The notes under the pieces are model-generated. The model did no database searches. It was not told where the DNA came from and saw only the letters and a program-made list of their open reading frames with translations. A DNA stretch of 64,000 bases. Source: Undaria pinnatifida. Taxonomy: Eukaryota; Sar; Phaeophyceae; Laminariales; Alariaceae. Of the stretch, positions 1 through 8,166 are shown piece after piece. How positions within the stretch are numbered: the first letter of the stretch is position 1; each line of letters starts with the position of its first letter. Both the position numbers and the translations under genes were made by a program. The DNA lies in NCBI GenBank assembly GCA_012845835.1, contig JABAKD010000039.1, forward strand, positions 24,779-88,778, read 5' to 3'.

Positions 1-48
1 GGTCGCTACAGCGAGGTTTCTCAGTCGCTCTATGATTTCATTTCCCAT
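1..48 (-). CDS. 5' end of a truncated gene, product unknown
   Basis: Sixteen codons read from an ATG at 48 down to the left edge of the window, without a stop (MGNEIIERLRNLAVAT). A GGTGAG element lies a few bases upstream of the ATG and could act as ribosome binding site. The N-terminus looks amphipathic and soluble, but this is too short to assign a family. The gene may be unrelated to the FG-GAP gene that follows on the same strand, because about 110 bases of non-coding DNA lie between them. Confidence 0.45.
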   Translation of the reverse strand, partial: MGNEIIERLRNLAVAT

Positions 49-159
49 GTTACTCACCCATGCCTTAAATTGTCTGTCAATATTGCTTTGCAATTGTACA
101 GCAGGTTATCGGCGATATTGACACAGGCGGTAAATACCCTCTAAACCCAGCCCGGGCAC

Positions 160-1878
160 CTATGAAAAATAGGCTAAGCAACTCATTGGATTGGCGATAA
201 TTGGGAAAAAGGTAACCGAAGCGGACGTGAAACGAGGCAGAATAGGCAATGTCTGGGTTCGTGTTGTTTGGGCACCGTCATACGAACCGCTCCGCTGCAC
301 GTCATGGCGACCGGTTGGCCAGGGGTTGTTAGCTGGATCAAAGTCACTGCCCATCTCCCACACATAGAGCACGCCAGCCCGGCTCGCAACAGCCAAATCG
401 CTGTCCCCATCACAATCAATATCGGCAATGGTAGGAGCATTGCGCACTCCTTTCTTATCACCCAAATGCTCGCTATCAAGCGACATGGGGTATCCAGGGA
501 TGAGTTGCCCATTATTATCAAGTACGTAAATACCGACATGATCTTCAGCGCTATCATCAGGACTGTAGGTCCCAAAGATGATTTCTGGATCATCATCTCC
601 AAGAACATTTCCAACGACGGGTTCACCGCCAACCAATGTAAGACCCTGAGCATAATCAAATGACCACATTTGGCTACCATCATGATGAAATGCACGGGCA
701 GTTCCATCGGAAAATGTGACTATGATTTCCAGGCTGCCGTCACCGTCAAGATCGCCCAAGGCCGGGTGCTGTCCCGGTCGAAATACACTATTTGTTAAAT
801 GAGGGCCAACCATTGGTGCAATTACCCAACCCGGCCGCCGGCTACCATCTGCCTGCAGGACCAAAACCCCTGCCGACACTACCTCATGATTAAGTAATGG
901 GTTACGCACCTTACCTACGATGATTATTTCGAACTCGCCATCACCGTCTAAATCACCAATCGAAGGCCCATTCGAGGTAAATTCGAGGTACAAATCCTGG
1001 CCCCAAACATTGTTTTCAGGATCAACATAAGTTTGGACCGGCCACTCGTCAGTCAGGTAGCTACCGCTGCCATCATAACCGTGCAAATAGACGTGATCGC
1101 GGCCAACAAAGACTTCAGCATGATGTCCACCAGAAACATCAGCTGCGCCGACTGCCCCAAAAATACCTGCTGTCAGATACCAGGTCGGGTACCCTGGCAC
1201 AATATTGCCGTTACCATACCAGACATACAAGTTTTGAGTATTCAAAGTCAGGTTGTTTGTACCTGAGGCGTTATTACTGGTACCCGCTATCACTTCTAGC
1301 GCATCATCGCCAGCCACGTTTGCTAAAGCAACTGTGTACACTTCAGCCCGCCCACCAGCATATTGATTTAGCCAATCCATTTCGATAGGCCAGCCTTGAA
1401 CCGGTAGCCCATTATGATGCCATGCAAAAACCTTGCCACGCTGTCCAACAGTGTTGCTCAATCCACGAGTGCCAGCCACAATCTCGCTGTCACCATCGCC
1501 ATCAATGTCACCTATAGCAAGCGAACTTATAATACGAGCACTACGTGTACAATCCGACAAGGTGTGAAGAGGGAATCCGGGCAGAACTTCTCCACGTTCA
1601 TTCCAACCCCAAACACAACCGCTATTATCACCGACCAGGATCTCATTCTGGCCATCGCCATCCAGGTCAACGACGGTAGGGGATGAGAACTCAATGGTTT
1701 TCAAACTGTCAGTTGCGGGAAAGCCTGTCAGCGGTGTCGCCGTCAACAATGCCGCTGGTTGATGACGGGCGGGCGTAGCCACAACATCTGCTGGTCGTCT
1801 CAGCAGCAATAATAGCGTGAGGGTGATAGCAATCGGGACAGTACATACGACTAAAGTTAGGCGAAAAGAGCTTTTCAT
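160..1878 (-). CDS. Secreted FG-GAP/VCBS repeat beta-propeller protein
   Basis: A 572-residue protein beginning with a short basic stretch and a hydrophobic segment (about residues 6-26) that looks like a signal peptide or signal anchor. The rest is built of FG-GAP blades with the calcium-binding pattern DxDGDxxxE, seen near residues 71-79, 124-132, 309-317, 376-384 and 486-494, the last with a Cys inside the loop (DIDCDGDSD). Such proteins form integrin-like propellers outside the membrane and usually bind ligands or surfaces; no enzyme motif is visible. The frame opens with a GTG at 1890, but the ATG at 1878 immediately precedes the basic-hydrophobic leader and is preferred; neither start has a clear Shine-Dalgarno. 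It stands alone on the minus strand. The specific ligand cannot be inferred. Confidence 0.8.
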   Translation of the reverse strand: MKSSFRLTLVVCTVPIAITLTLLLLLRRPADVVATPARHQPAALLTATPLTGFPATDSLKTIEFSSPTVVDLDGDGQNEILVGDNSGCVWGWNERGEVLPGFPLHTLSDCTRSARIISSLAIGDIDGDGDSEIVAGTRGLSNTVGQRGKVFAWHHNGLPVQGWPIEMDWLNQYAGGRAEVYTVALANVAGDDALEVIAGTSNNASGTNNLTLNTQNLYVWYGNGNIVPGYPTWYLTAGIFGAVGAADVSGGHHAEVFVGRDHVYLHGYDGSGSYLTDEWPVQTYVDPENNVWGQDLYLEFTSNGPSIGDLDGDGEFEIIIVGKVRNPLLNHEVVSAGVLVLQADGSRRPGWVIAPMVGPHLTNSVFRPGQHPALGDLDGDGSLEIIVTFSDGTARAFHHDGSQMWSFDYAQGLTLVGGEPVVGNVLGDDDPEIIFGTYSPDDSAEDHVGIYVLDNNGQLIPGYPMSLDSEHLGDKKGVRNAPTIADIDCDGDSDLAVASRAGVLYVWEMGSDFDPANNPWPTGRHDVQRSGSYDGAQTTRTQTLPILPRFTSASVTFFPIIANPMSCLAYFS

Positions 1879-1991
1879 TTCATTTACCACAACAAGTTAG
1901 CGTTATTGGTTAGTGCTACACAGGCAGTTTCCTACCTTTATCCTAATGATTTAACAAAGGAAACCTGTTAAGCAGAACACCCCTGACCACA

Positions 1992-3122
1992 TCATAAATC
2001 TATCTTTGTCGTATCACGAATAGATTGCACCATTCTGGCGACGACATTGTCCCAATTGTAACGATTACGAGCGAGTTTCAAGCCTGCCCGGCCAAATTCA
2101 GTTACCTTGTTCGGATCTGTTAATAGTTGTAGCAAGGCGTCGGCCAGGCCAGCGATGTCACCCGGTTCCACCAAGAGTCCGTTTACTTCGGGTTCTACCA
2201 TATCGGTTATCGCACCGATATTAGTAGCGACAACCGGTAAACCTCGAGCCATCGCCTCAACATATACGATGCCAAATGGTTCTAATCTGGTCGGCATGCA
2301 AAAAAGTGTTGCTTCTTGAAAATGTTTTTCCAGCTCTGATGGATCTAATGGGCCTAATACATTGCAATTTGGTAAATCTATCTCAGGGCTACAACCTACA
2401 ATAGTCAAGCTTACTTCCGGCAATGTCTGTTGTACTATTGCCATTGCCTTTATTAAATCAGGGCCGCCCTTTCGCTCCCAGTCATATCCAACGAACAGGA
2501 CGTTCGTTCTTTGGAGTACAACGAGCGGGGCTTGCCGGTCCTGCACACCAATATTTGCACCTGCATACACACACTCTACCTGTCCTGCCGCAACTCCATA
2601 TTCATCAACCACTGATCGCACTATATTTCGACTACGCACAAAAACTTTGGTGGCGTTTTGATAAATTAGTCGCTCGCAATCTGTCCAGAGCGGTGGAAAC
2701 AAGCGCTCACTATTTACCTCTGGATAATGGAAATTTTCTAGATGAGTATGATCAGTGTATACAAAATGTGGTAAACCTGGAATATGGCCATCAAAAATCG
2801 ATTGCATTTGGAAGGTAAAGGCATATTCAGCAGGATTTACCAATTCACGTAACAATTTATTTACAGCGTCAAACATGAACGGCGTCCGCCAGAACACACG
2901 ATGTCGTGGCCTACGCCCTAACAGAACACCAAAACCATAATGGCGCACAATCGGCCAGCTATTGCAAGCGACTAAGCCGGGACGATTCTTTACAAGCGCA
3001 GCGACATCAAACACGTCAAAACGAAAGTCCGGAAATGCAGCTTGAAGATAACGAAAAACAACTTGATTTGCCAACGGAAGCGGGCGTAAACGAAGAAAGG
3101 CGATTGCTTTGGTGGGCATCAA
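1992..3122 (-). CDS. Glycosyltransferase, GT4 family (group 1)
   Basis: A 376-residue GT-B fold enzyme. The C-terminal half carries the nucleotide-sugar-binding features of GT4: an ERKGG basic site near residue 218, and the EPFGIVYVE segment (E281-x7-E289) followed by ARGLPVVATNIGAITDMVE and NGLLVEPGD. Such enzymes transfer a sugar from a nucleotide donor with retention, usually in cell-surface polysaccharide or glycolipid synthesis; donor and acceptor cannot be read from sequence. The N-terminal acceptor half has no recognisable marker. The start is the first of two adjacent ATG codons, with an AGGA element upstream. It lies downstream of fhs but is separated from it by a strong terminator, so it is probably transcribed independently. 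Confidence 0.85.
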   Translation of the reverse strand: MMPTKAIAFLRLRPLPLANQVVFRYLQAAFPDFRFDVFDVAALVKNRPGLVACNSWPIVRHYGFGVLLGRRPRHRVFWRTPFMFDAVNKLLRELVNPAEYAFTFQMQSIFDGHIPGLPHFVYTDHTHLENFHYPEVNSERLFPPLWTDCERLIYQNATKVFVRSRNIVRSVVDEYGVAAGQVECVYAGANIGVQDRQAPLVVLQRTNVLFVGYDWERKGGPDLIKAMAIVQQTLPEVSLTIVGCSPEIDLPNCNVLGPLDPSELEKHFQEATLFCMPTRLEPFGIVYVEAMARGLPVVATNIGAITDMVEPEVNGLLVEPGDIAGLADALLQLLTDPNKVTEFGRAGLKLARNRYNWDNVVARMVQSIRDTTKIDL

Positions 3123-3255
3123 GGATTCCTAAGTGGTTTACAAACATTGAATCCCGCTTTCAGGATCCCTACTCTATAAACGATACCGGAGAACCACCGG
3201 CCGATCAACAAAGCAGTTTATAATCATCAGTTTCTGACAAAACAAGCCTAAAGCA

Positions 3256-3288
3256 AAACGCGATGGTCGAATTTTGACCATCGCGTTT
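3256..3288 (-). terminator. Rho-independent terminator downstream of fhs
   Basis: A perfect 13-bp inverted repeat (AAACGCGATGGTC and its complement) around a 7-nt loop, sitting 37 bases after the fhs stop codon and followed on the minus strand by a T-rich stretch. Because the arms begin and end with A and T runs, it could work in both directions, but only fhs ends here. Confidence 0.8.
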
Positions 3289-3324
3289 GCCTTAAAAATG
3301 GCGCATCACGCCTTTGCCCTAAAC

Positions 3325-5223
3325 TTAACTTAAGCCCAAAATCTTGCCCGTTTCCAAATCGAGATCGATGTTGTAATAGCCAGGCCGGGTTGGCAAGCCG
3401 GGCATGGTTGACATCGTACCCAAAAGTGGATAAAGGAAACCGGCACCTACGCTGGCCCTTATATCCCGGACCGGAACAGTAAATCCGGTTGGGGCGCCTT
3501 TCAAAAGCGGATCATGGCTTAGACTCAAATGGGTTTTGGCCATGCACATCGGCAGCTTATCGAATCCGGCGCGCGTGTATGCCGCGATTTTCTCCTCCGC
3601 TTCCTCGGAGTAAGAGACTCCGGCCGCCCCATACATCTCGCGGGCAATCGTTTCAATCTTCTCTTTAATCGTCAAATCAAGATCGTAAAGGAAGCTAAAG
3701 TTGCTGGGCATCTTGCAAGCTTCGATAACCGCTTCACCTAAATCGGTAGCGCCAGCGCCACCTTCTTCCCAATGGTTGGAAACAACAGCCTTAACCGCAC
3801 CTGCAGCCAGCGCTTTTTCCTTGATAAGTTCCAATTCAGCGTCACTATCAGTGAAAAAGCGATTCACAGCCACAACCACGGGCACCCCAAATTGCATAGC
3901 ATTCTTTATATGTGCTTCCAAATTGACGCAACCAGCTTCAAGTAGTTCAAGGTTCTCGTCAGTATATTCTGGCGCCAGCGGAGCCCCGGCGACGACCTTA
4001 GGTCCGCCACCATGCATTTTAAGCGCTCTCACAGTGCCAACCAAAACCACACAATTAGGCACCAAACCACTATAGCGGCATTTGATATTGAAGAATTTCT
4101 CCATTCCGATATCGGCACCAAATCCAGCTTCGGTAATGACGTAACCATCTTTACCTACCAGCTTTAACGCAATTTGGTCAGCGATGATGGATGAATTCCC
4201 ATGCGCAATGTTAGCGAACGGACCGGCATGCACAAATGCTGGTGTGCCCTCAAGTGTCTGCATGAGCGTAGGCATGATGGCGTCCTTCATAAGAACAGTC
4301 AAAGCGCCACCAACACCAAGATCATCAGCAGTAACCGGGTTTCCAGACCGATCGAGCCCAACGACCATTCGGCCCAATCGCTCGCGCATATCATTTAATG
4401 AAGTAGTCAAAGCTAAAACCGCCATGATCTCACTAGCGACAGCGATATCGAAGCCAGTTTTACGTGTACGTCCTTTTTCACGAGGACCATGACCGACTTC
4501 GATTCCCCGTAACAACCGGTCACTGGTATCCAGAACGCGTCGCCAGGTGACTGTGTCGGGGTCAAGATCCAACCGGGCAAAGCGGCTACGCTCTTCAGTG
4601 GTCAACTCCTCAGGATCAACCTTGTCGATCCCCAGGTTGCGCAGACGCGCCTTCATGCCTATGGCAAAAGAACGTTTACCTTTTTTGTCAACCGGGCAAA
4701 GTCGATTGAACAGCTGCTCATCAGATTGATATGCTTCGTGATACATCCGTGTATCAATTGCCGAAGCCAAGAGGTTGTTAGCGGCGGTGATGGCATGGAT
4801 ATCTCCGGTCATATGGAGATTGAAATCTTCCATGGGGATAATCTGACTGTAGCCCCCACCGGCAGCACCTCCCTTGATGCCAAAAGTAGGGCCCTGGCTC
4901 GGTTGACGAACACAAGTAAATATTTTCTTGTTCAGGTGGGCACCCATAGCCTGGCTAAGCCCAACAGTTGTCGTCGTTTTACCTTCTCCTAAAGGAGTCG
5001 GCGTAATGGCAGTCACCACGACGTAGTTACCATTTGGAGCATCAGCTAGCCGTTCCCGCACCATTAGCGGCACTTTCGCCTTATGGGGTCCGTACATCAA
5101 AAGTTCATCGTCGCGGAGGCCAACTTCACTGGCAATCTGGGTAATTGGCAGCAATGGCGCAGCTTGGGCGATGTCTAAATCACTAGGCACGGGGTCAACC
5201 CGATTGGTTAGCTTATGGGGCAT
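3325..5223 (-). CDS. fhs: Formate-tetrahydrofolate ligase, long form
   Basis: Catalyses formate + ATP + THF to 10-formyl-THF, or the ATP-yielding reverse. The P-loop [12 protein letters not shown] lies near residues 74-85, followed by the [18 protein letters not shown] and [12 protein letters not shown] signatures of the family. Starting from the ATG at 5223, which has GAGGAG nine bases upstream, the protein is 632 residues, longer than the common bacterial form of about 556. The extra length lies in a central block (around residues 155-240), as in the eukaryotic/C1-synthase-like type. An upstream GTG at 5265 is in frame but has no ribosome site. Divergent from the GntR regulator at 5696. With MetF/MetV and the corrinoid genes nearby it probably forms the formate end of a methyl-oxidation route, although purine-synthesis supply is equally possible. 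Confidence 0.95.
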   Translation of the reverse strand: MPHKLTNRVDPVPSDLDIAQAAPLLPITQIASEVGLRDDELLMYGPHKAKVPLMVRERLADAPNGNYVVVTAITPTPLGEGKTTTTVGLSQAMGAHLNKKIFTCVRQPSQGPTFGIKGGAAGGGYSQIIPMEDFNLHMTGDIHAITAANNLLASAIDTRMYHEAYQSDEQLFNRLCPVDKKGKRSFAIGMKARLRNLGIDKVDPEELTTEERSRFARLDLDPDTVTWRRVLDTSDRLLRGIEVGHGPREKGRTRKTGFDIAVASEIMAVLALTTSLNDMRERLGRMVVGLDRSGNPVTADDLGVGGALTVLMKDAIMPTLMQTLEGTPAFVHAGPFANIAHGNSSIIADQIALKLVGKDGYVITEAGFGADIGMEKFFNIKCRYSGLVPNCVVLVGTVRALKMHGGGPKVVAGAPLAPEYTDENLELLEAGCVNLEAHIKNAMQFGVPVVVAVNRFFTDSDAELELIKEKALAAGAVKAVVSNHWEEGGAGATDLGEAVIEACKMPSNFSFLYDLDLTIKEKIETIAREMYGAAGVSYSEEAEEKIAAYTRAGFDKLPMCMAKTHLSLSHDPLLKGAPTGFTVPVRDIRASVGAGFLYPLLGTMSTMPGLPTRPGYYNIDLDLETGKILGLS

Positions 5224-5695
5224 ATTCTTTGTCTCCTCACTTACAATGGTTGATTGTGAATTCACAATCCAGAAATAGGGGGATGCTGATTAAACGTTTT
5301 TATAAGTTACGCTTTTCTTCCTGCGCAATATTATGGACCTGTGCCGTTCATTCTCAAGAGTCATGTGTCACAACAGTTGAGAATGGCGCTAGTACGGCAC
5401 ATACATCGAGCCTCTGTCTGGCCCATCACCCAGCCAATCGAACTATATCTGCCAGGGTCAGCACCCATTGAACATTCAAAGCAGCTTCCCTCAATTCTAC
5501 CGGACCAAGTTGACCAAAAACAAACACAGTATGGCAGGATGCAGCAATCTCTATGGTCGAGCAATCAATCCTTTCAAACTCTAGAGCAAATTGGGCAATA
5601 TTCATGGGGATTTGTTGGCACGTGCCATAAAATGTGATAGCCTGTTGCGGCTTGATGTACAACAAGTATATTGATGATATATCAGAGCGAACAAC
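5224..5695. other. Divergent intergenic region between fhs and the GntR gene
   Basis: About 470 bases without a convincing gene. Short open frames on both strands here have no ribosome sites and no recognisable product. The region must hold the promoters of two divergent genes. Near its right end are the palindrome TGATATATCA (5675-5684) and, 12 bases before it, a related TGATGTA half-site, which could be the regulator's own operator. Confidence 0.5.
5675..5684. promoter_or_regulatory. Candidate GntR operator
   Basis: Perfect 10-bp palindrome TGATATATCA ending 11 bases before the ATG of the GntR gene, with a related TGATGTA half-site at about 5653-5659. FCD-type GntR proteins commonly autoregulate through short AT-rich palindromes next to their own start. 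The assignment rests on position and symmetry only. Confidence 0.3.
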
Positions 5696-6352
5696 ATGCA
5701 ACACCAATATGTTTCTTTGAGCCACCAGGCTTACGAAAAGATCAAGCGCAAAATCGTATCTCTTGAACTTCCGCCCGGTGTTTTAATTAATGAAAGCAAC
5801 TTAAGAGATGAGCTATCGTTGGGCCGCACACCCATCCGTGAGGCGCTGCAACGTCTAGCCGCAGAACGTCTGGTCATGATAGTGCCGCGGCGCGGTATGT
5901 TTGTAACCGAAATCGGCGTGGCAGACTTGCCTCGTATATTCGAAATCCGGCTGGTTCTAGAGCCATCTGCTGCCCGTTTTGCAGCCCAGCGTGGACAAGA
6001 AATCCATTGGACACGCATGCAGGAGTTACTCGACAACGCGCCAGCAAATGACCAACCCAATTTCAACGTGCCCATGATTGAGATCGATCAAGCATGTCAC
6101 GAAATCATTTATCAGGCAGCGCAAAATCCGTTACTTGTTGACACAATGAATACGCTTTATGCCCTAAGCCTACGGCTTTGGTACTTCTCGTTGAGTCAAA
6201 TAGGTGGCATGACGGCAGCACTAAACGAGCATCGACTCATTCTTGACGCCTTACGCGCTCAAGATGGTGATAGAGCCGCCTCCCTTATGGCTGCGCACAT
6301 CAAAACCTTCCAAGAAGAGATTCAAACCGTCATGCTTGGCATGCCTGGTTAA
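5696..6352 (+). CDS. GntR-family regulator, FCD subfamily
   Basis: A 218-residue transcription factor. Residues 5-70 form the GntR winged helix (AYEKIKRKIVSLELPPG, then RTPIREALQRLAAERLV and RRGMFV). The C-terminal FCD domain (about 80-210) is an all-helical ligand sensor; EIRLVLEPSAARFAA, EIDQACHEIIYQAA and LNEHRLILDALRAQDG match its usual helices, with His residues at the positions that bind metal or carboxylate ligands. It lies divergent from fhs and directly upstream of the methyltransferase at 6443, so it probably controls the demethylation operon, perhaps with fhs. The inducer is unknown; FCD regulators usually sense small organic acids. Confidence 0.9.
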   Translation: MQHQYVSLSHQAYEKIKRKIVSLELPPGVLINESNLRDELSLGRTPIREALQRLAAERLVMIVPRRGMFVTEIGVADLPRIFEIRLVLEPSAARFAAQRGQEIHWTRMQELLDNAPANDQPNFNVPMIEIDQACHEIIYQAAQNPLLVDTMNTLYALSLRLWYFSLSQIGGMTAALNEHRLILDALRAQDGDRAASLMAAHIKTFQEEIQTVMLGMPG

Positions 6353-6398
6353 AAATTATCAACCATTCTCTGATAACAGCCAATCCACTTTTGCTACC

Positions 6399-6419
6399 AT
6401 GCCACTGTGTGATTGGCAT
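6399..6419. promoter_or_regulatory. Candidate operator upstream of the methyltransferase gene
   Basis: Inverted repeat ATGCCA, 9-nt spacer, TGGCAT, in the 90-base gap between the GntR gene and the MttB-like gene, 24 bases before the latter's start. It could be a regulator site or a leader hairpin. Support is symmetry and position only. Confidence 0.25.
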
Positions 6420-6442
6420 TTCTTTTACCGAGGTAAAATCCT

Positions 6443-7963
6443 ATGGGCCGCAGGAATAATCGAAGAAATTCGCGCCGACGTGACCGTAATTCACAAGGCA
6501 CTCCCGAAATAAACAAAATCAGTCAGCCAGTCAATGAACTTCCGCTATACAACTTGTTAGATGATGAAGGCGTGCGGCTCATACACCAGAAATCCTGTGA
6601 AGTTCTGCGTGACATCGGTATCGCCTTTCTCGACGACGAAGCACAATCAATATTGCGGAAACACAATGTTGAGATTCGGGATGATATCGCCTACTTTGAT
6701 CCGGACATGGTGATGGAGTATGTGGGAAAAGCGCCTTCCCAATTCACACAAATCGCCAGGAATCCAGCTAACAACGTCATTATCGGAGGCAACCATCAAT
6801 GTTTTGCACCGGTGTATGGCCCACCATTTGTAGTAGACAATGAAAGGGGCCGACGCGAAGCGACCCAAAAGGATTTTGACAATTTTGTAAAACTAGCTTA
6901 CATGAATCCCTATTTGCATCATTCTGGCGGCACAATTGTGGAACCAACGGATGAGCATATTGACACGCGCCACCTAGATATGGTCTATAGCCATATCAGG
7001 CATAGCGACAAGCCCTTCATGGGCTCGGTAACCTCTGCCGAAAATGCAGCCGACAGCGTAGCGATGTGTGAAATGCTATTTGGCACAGACGCAATCCGTG
7101 AAAATCCAGCGATGATTTCTCTCATCAATATTAGTAGCCCACGTCGCCTGGATGACCGCATGCTAGGTGCATTAATGGTATATGCCCGTGCCCGGCAGGC
7201 GACGATTCTGTCACCATTTGTGTTGTCAGGTGCGATGGCACCAGTCTCAGTTGCTGGAACAGTAGTTCAGCTTAACGCAGAAGCATTGGCGACCATCGCC
7301 TTCGCCCAAATGGTCGAGCCTGGAACCCCGATTATTTATGGTTCGTTCCAATCTACGATTGATTTGCAATCAGGAGCACCGGTCTTTGGTGCCCCTGAGA
7401 CACAGCTAGCTCTCTATGCCAGTGCGCAAATGGCTCGCTTTTATAATGTGCCATTCCGCAGTGGAGGCATGTTCGCCAGTTCCAAGATCGCGGACTCACA
7501 GGCGGCCTATGAGTCCGTAATGGCCATGTTCCCCGTCATGCAGGCAAAGGTGAATTTTGTCTTGCATGCGGCGGGCTGGCTCGAAGGTGGTCTCAGTGCA
7601 GGATATGAAAAATTTGTGCTCGATTGTGAGCTTTTAGGCATGTACCACAAATTTGCCCAGGGATTAGACCTTTCCGATGAGGCATTGGCTATGGAATCGA
7701 TTGCCGAAGTTTTACCAGGTGGGCATCATCTAGGTACGCCTCATACGATGCGGCATTTCCGCACCGCCTTCTATCGGGCTGAGTTATTCGATTACAATTC
7801 AGCCGAGCAATGGGAAATGGAGGGATCACTTACAGCCTCACAACGAGCCAATACGAAATACAAAAAACTGCTCCGCGAGTATGAACGTCCAGCACTCGAC
7901 GAGGGAATCAACGAACAATTACGTGATTTCGTAAACCAGCGAAAGCGGGAAATTCTTAGTTAG
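6443..7963 (+). CDS. MttB-family amine methyltransferase, non-pyrrolysine, with Arg-rich N-terminal tail
   Basis: A 506-residue TIM-barrel member of the trimethylamine methyltransferase (MttB/MtgB) superfamily. These enzymes pass a methyl group from a quaternary or tertiary amine to a cognate corrinoid protein. There is no in-frame amber codon, so it belongs to the non-pyrrolysine branch, whose characterised members act on glycine betaine and related quaternary amines; the true substrate is not determined. Typical segments are SCEVLRDIGIAF near the N-terminus and NVPFRSGGMFASSKIADSQAAYES in the C-terminal half. The first 18 residues (MGRRNNRRNSRRRDRNSQ) form an unusual Arg/Asn-rich tail ahead of the normal family start. 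AGGT lies eight bases before the ATG. First gene of the corrinoid cluster running to 14662. Confidence 0.9.
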   Translation: MGRRNNRRNSRRRDRNSQGTPEINKISQPVNELPLYNLLDDEGVRLIHQKSCEVLRDIGIAFLDDEAQSILRKHNVEIRDDIAYFDPDMVMEYVGKAPSQFTQIARNPANNVIIGGNHQCFAPVYGPPFVVDNERGRREATQKDFDNFVKLAYMNPYLHHSGGTIVEPTDEHIDTRHLDMVYSHIRHSDKPFMGSVTSAENAADSVAMCEMLFGTDAIRENPAMISLINISSPRRLDDRMLGALMVYARARQATILSPFVLSGAMAPVSVAGTVVQLNAEALATIAFAQMVEPGTPIIYGSFQSTIDLQSGAPVFGAPETQLALYASAQMARFYNVPFRSGGMFASSKIADSQAAYESVMAMFPVMQAKVNFVLHAAGWLEGGLSAGYEKFVLDCELLGMYHKFAQGLDLSDEALAMESIAEVLPGGHHLGTPHTMRHFRTAFYRAELFDYNSAEQWEMEGSLTASQRANTKYKKLLREYERPALDEGINEQLRDFVNQRKREILS

Positions 7964-8166
7964 AGTCCTTGCAAGGTGTGCAGGTTATTCTTCTCAGGTT
8001 GCCTGAAAGATAAAGGCGAGTTGGTTAAGTTGCACCGTCGGCTATATCCTTCATTGGTTAGATGGTACATAGTTTGATCAAAAGGATATGTTAGAATCCG
8101 CCGAATTTGGTAATCGCAAGTTGGTTTACTAAAATAGTTGGTTGATTAAGTGGCTGAAATGTTTTT

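Noticed and set aside
5341-5637. Small gene in the fhs-GntR divergent region
   Set aside because: No ribosome site, odd composition and overlapping frames on both strands; likely chance.
6443-7963. Pyrrolysine in the MttB-like enzyme
   Set aside because: The frame contains no internal TAG, so the protein belongs to the non-pyrrolysine branch.
7964-8166. Cobalamin riboswitch before the corrinoid activator gene
   Set aside because: I looked for the B12-box and core helices and did not find them; only a small TCAGG/CCTGA hairpin is present.
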